Origin: Helochares maculicollis
Taxonomy: Eukaryota > Arthropoda > Insecta > Coleoptera > Hydrophilidae
Assembly (NCBI GenBank): GCA_033557835.1
Contig: JAWQRO010000041.1
Location: forward strand, 1 to 64,000
Length of the DNA stretch: 64,000 bases
Reading direction: 5' to 3'
Positions 61,665 to 64,000 of the stretch are shown one piece after another (positions within the stretch are counted from its first letter, which is position 1; each line of letters begins with the position of its first letter). The position numbers were made by a program, and so were the translations under genes. Under the pieces are notes generated by a model that saw only the letters and a list, made by a program, of their open reading frames with translations, made no database searches and had not been told where the DNA came from.

Positions 61665-64000
61665 GTAAGTTGTTTTTAAAAATTTAATATTATTTTATTA
61701 AAACATTATCCTTGTAAAAACCATTGATTCAAAGACCTCTCCCTCAAATAAAAATAATGAATGTTCATTCTGTGTGTATATCTTAAAACTAAATGATTGC
61801 GTTTTGTCCAAATATCCAAAAGTAAAATATTGTATCTTGATACACCTGCTAAAGATACAACTTGCTAAGCACCAATTCGTTCAAAAATTAAATTAATTAT
61901 TTAATTATTTCAAGGCGAAATTTGAGGTAAAGATCTTTCTCAATTACATTAGTACAAGCATTTAGAAATTATACCGCTTTTTAAAAACTCATTTCCTATT
62001 TGAAGCCCCTTGGGTTTGTCTAGACAGACAGACAGAACGCTGTTGTTATGATATAATTGGATTTGGAATAATTTAAAAGATACTTTCTTAAAGCTCAAGG
62101 GATTTAGTGTTACAACAGTGTTAATCAAGGAATTTAATTATTTACGAGACTATCACCATTACTATGAATGTAACTAGGAACCAATTCGCATTGCTGTAAT
62201 AAGAGTTGCTTTTGCTCCCCATTTGAATTATTCAAAATGCCATCGACGAGATTGTATATCTGTTATAATTATAACGTACGGCTACATTTAATTAATAAAA
62301 TTAGCTTTACTGCCTACGAAAATGAAATTTATTTTTCGCTGTTTCGCTTATATCCCGAATTCCAGCCAGCAGGGCTCCAAGTTTGTTATGAAGTTTCATG
62401 TTATTAACAGAATCAAGCCGGAATTAAAATTTAATTCATATTTATTGTTTTCCGGACCCTTTTGTCAATTCTTTTATTTGGTGTATATATATTTTTACAC
62501 TGTAAAAACACGACTTTCCTCTGAAATGTTACTTATCATTATTAAATAATATTTATTTTTAAGCATTAATTATTAAACATGAAACGTTATCATTAAATCG
62601 CGCAAGCGGTACAAACAGTTTTTGGCCAGGCTTCTTGAAGAACAACATGATATTTTTTTACCAAGAGATTACTTTCATGAAATATGGAGAAATGAAGGGC
62701 TTAATCGATACGTCCCGTTAGAAAAATGCATCTGTGCCGGAGAGATACAATTATATAAAGGAAGGGTGCCATATGATTGAAACTTAATACAACAATAAGT
62801 CACCAGTCGAACGCGCTCACACGAAAACAATTTATCGAAATATTGCTTTTTGAGTTTCTGCACGAGGCCCCTAGTCCCAGGAGATATTCCAGCACCCTCT
62901 AAACTTACAAATAGAACCGTCGAAAGGGATGACTAGAAAAAGAAATTGTTTTTTTAAGTAATCATGCGGCTTGTTTCAATTCTGCACTACACACTTGATC
63001 TCTTGCCGTTTTTATCCCTATACCCTTGAAATGGAATTGAATTCTCAGATTAGCAACTAAAAAATGATTTTAGGTTTCAGATACAAGAGGGGAATTAGAT
63101 GGGGCTTGAAAATGGTTCTCGCAAGATCAAAAGACTTTCGGTTCCCTTTGTGATTCTTAAATTATTTTGTGTGTTGATTCAAAAGAGATCGATGCTCTTG
63201 TAATCTGATAGATTTAAATACTAATCACTTGGCTGGGAATCAGCTTTCGATATGCTCGAGCCATTGGTGTAAATTGTTTGCTTTGATTAAGCATTGAATC
63301 AATAGAGCTTATATTATTATTCTCTAGAAATTTTACTGTTTTGATAAGTGGCAAAATTATTTTGAAGCCTCTTGATTCGCCGCTAACTAATACTGCAGGA
63401 GGATACATTTTTTGTATTGTTTGTTTTGCACCGTTAGTTTAATTCGCTATTTGTATTTATCTATTTTAAATTGAATGTATTTGGTAAGTACAACTTTGTC
63501 TTGGAATTATATGCCACGTTTTTTACCTAAATGAATTAAAGACTAGCGTATCGCTCAAGGGTATATATTTCACAAGAACAATATTTATTGTATGTGGCCA
63601 GAGCTTGTGGGCGAAAAAACAAATAAAAGTAGAACCAGGAGTGGAGAGCCTCAGTGAAAAATGTTTAAACTTCCTCATTTATTGATTGCCTACGGTTTTT
63701 ATTCGGCTTGTAAAAAAGGCACATCTGAAAAATGACTCAATAAGCACTACAAGAATTAGGTAGTTAACACGTGCAAGTGAACATCAATCAAACAGTTTGG
63801 GGGCGCCGACTGCAATTACGAGGCGATAATTTAAACTATTTTAATTCCCATTAAACTGCAAACTCAGTTTGTTGAGTGCCTTTCTTTTTTAGACACTATT
63901 TTAAACATATTTATATTAAATCCCTCAGACTGTTTTAAATTACAATAAAAAAGTTTAAGTATTATCAGCATTGATATTAATATGATAAATTGAGAGCGAC
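61665..64000 (+). other. start of the next semaphorin intron
   Basis: It begins with GTAAGTTG and is AT-rich with no recognisable exon to the end of the window. A short ACAG run (about 62020-62036) is the only simple repeat noted. Confidence 0.6.

Overview
The window looks like nuclear DNA of an insect. It is strongly AT-rich, has no operons, and carries several decayed Tc1/mariner transposons. Two short exons with consensus splice sites encode a class 2 (secreted) semaphorin. The species cannot be named from this sequence.

The host gene is on the + strand. Exon A (10228-10315) and exon B (61613-61664) join in phase to encode part of the start of the Sema domain, reading YYRTFHLDSKRDSLYVGAM then DRVYRLNLSNINQSSCE. 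The match is to insect Sema-2a/Sema-2b. Almost everything between them is a single intron of about 51.3 kb (10316-61612). The signal-peptide exon was not found upstream, and the next Sema exon must lie beyond 64000.

The intron is a transposon trap. Left to right it holds: a TA-flanked repeat element (17572-20262) containing a diverged tandem dimer and split by a maT-type DD37D element (18338-19623); a mellifera-type mariner on the minus strand (27778-29043); a second, inverted mellifera-type copy (34988-36088); and three mariners of other lineages within 6.5 kb (40372-41643, 43889-45167, 45888-46789). A mauritiana-type mariner lies at 55507-56736, and a deleted copy of it lies upstream of exon A (6847-7367). 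Every transposase copy is broken by stops, frameshifts or deletions, so none looks autonomous. A second copy of the TA-flanked repeat occupies the first 705 bases.

The most interesting signal is a near-perfect recursive-splicing (ratchet) site at 31545/31546 inside the intron: branch-like CTAAC, pyrimidine tract, CAG|GTAAGT. It would split the intron into steps of about 21.2 and 30.1 kb. The two inverted mellifera-type mariners flank this site, so the nascent RNA could fold into a long hairpin that loops it out. Other points worth checking are a purine-rich 35-nt exon candidate whose acceptor sits in a 10-bp hairpin (15396-15451), a TATA/Inr core-promoter candidate in a CpG-rich patch 2.5 kb before exon B (59083-59112), and several small coding-like ORFs of unknown identity (2267-2566, 4700-4873, 23398-23706 minus, 34065-34283 minus). 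The remaining sequence is AT-rich noncoding DNA in which I recognise nothing specific. I saw no tRNA, rRNA or CRISPR array.
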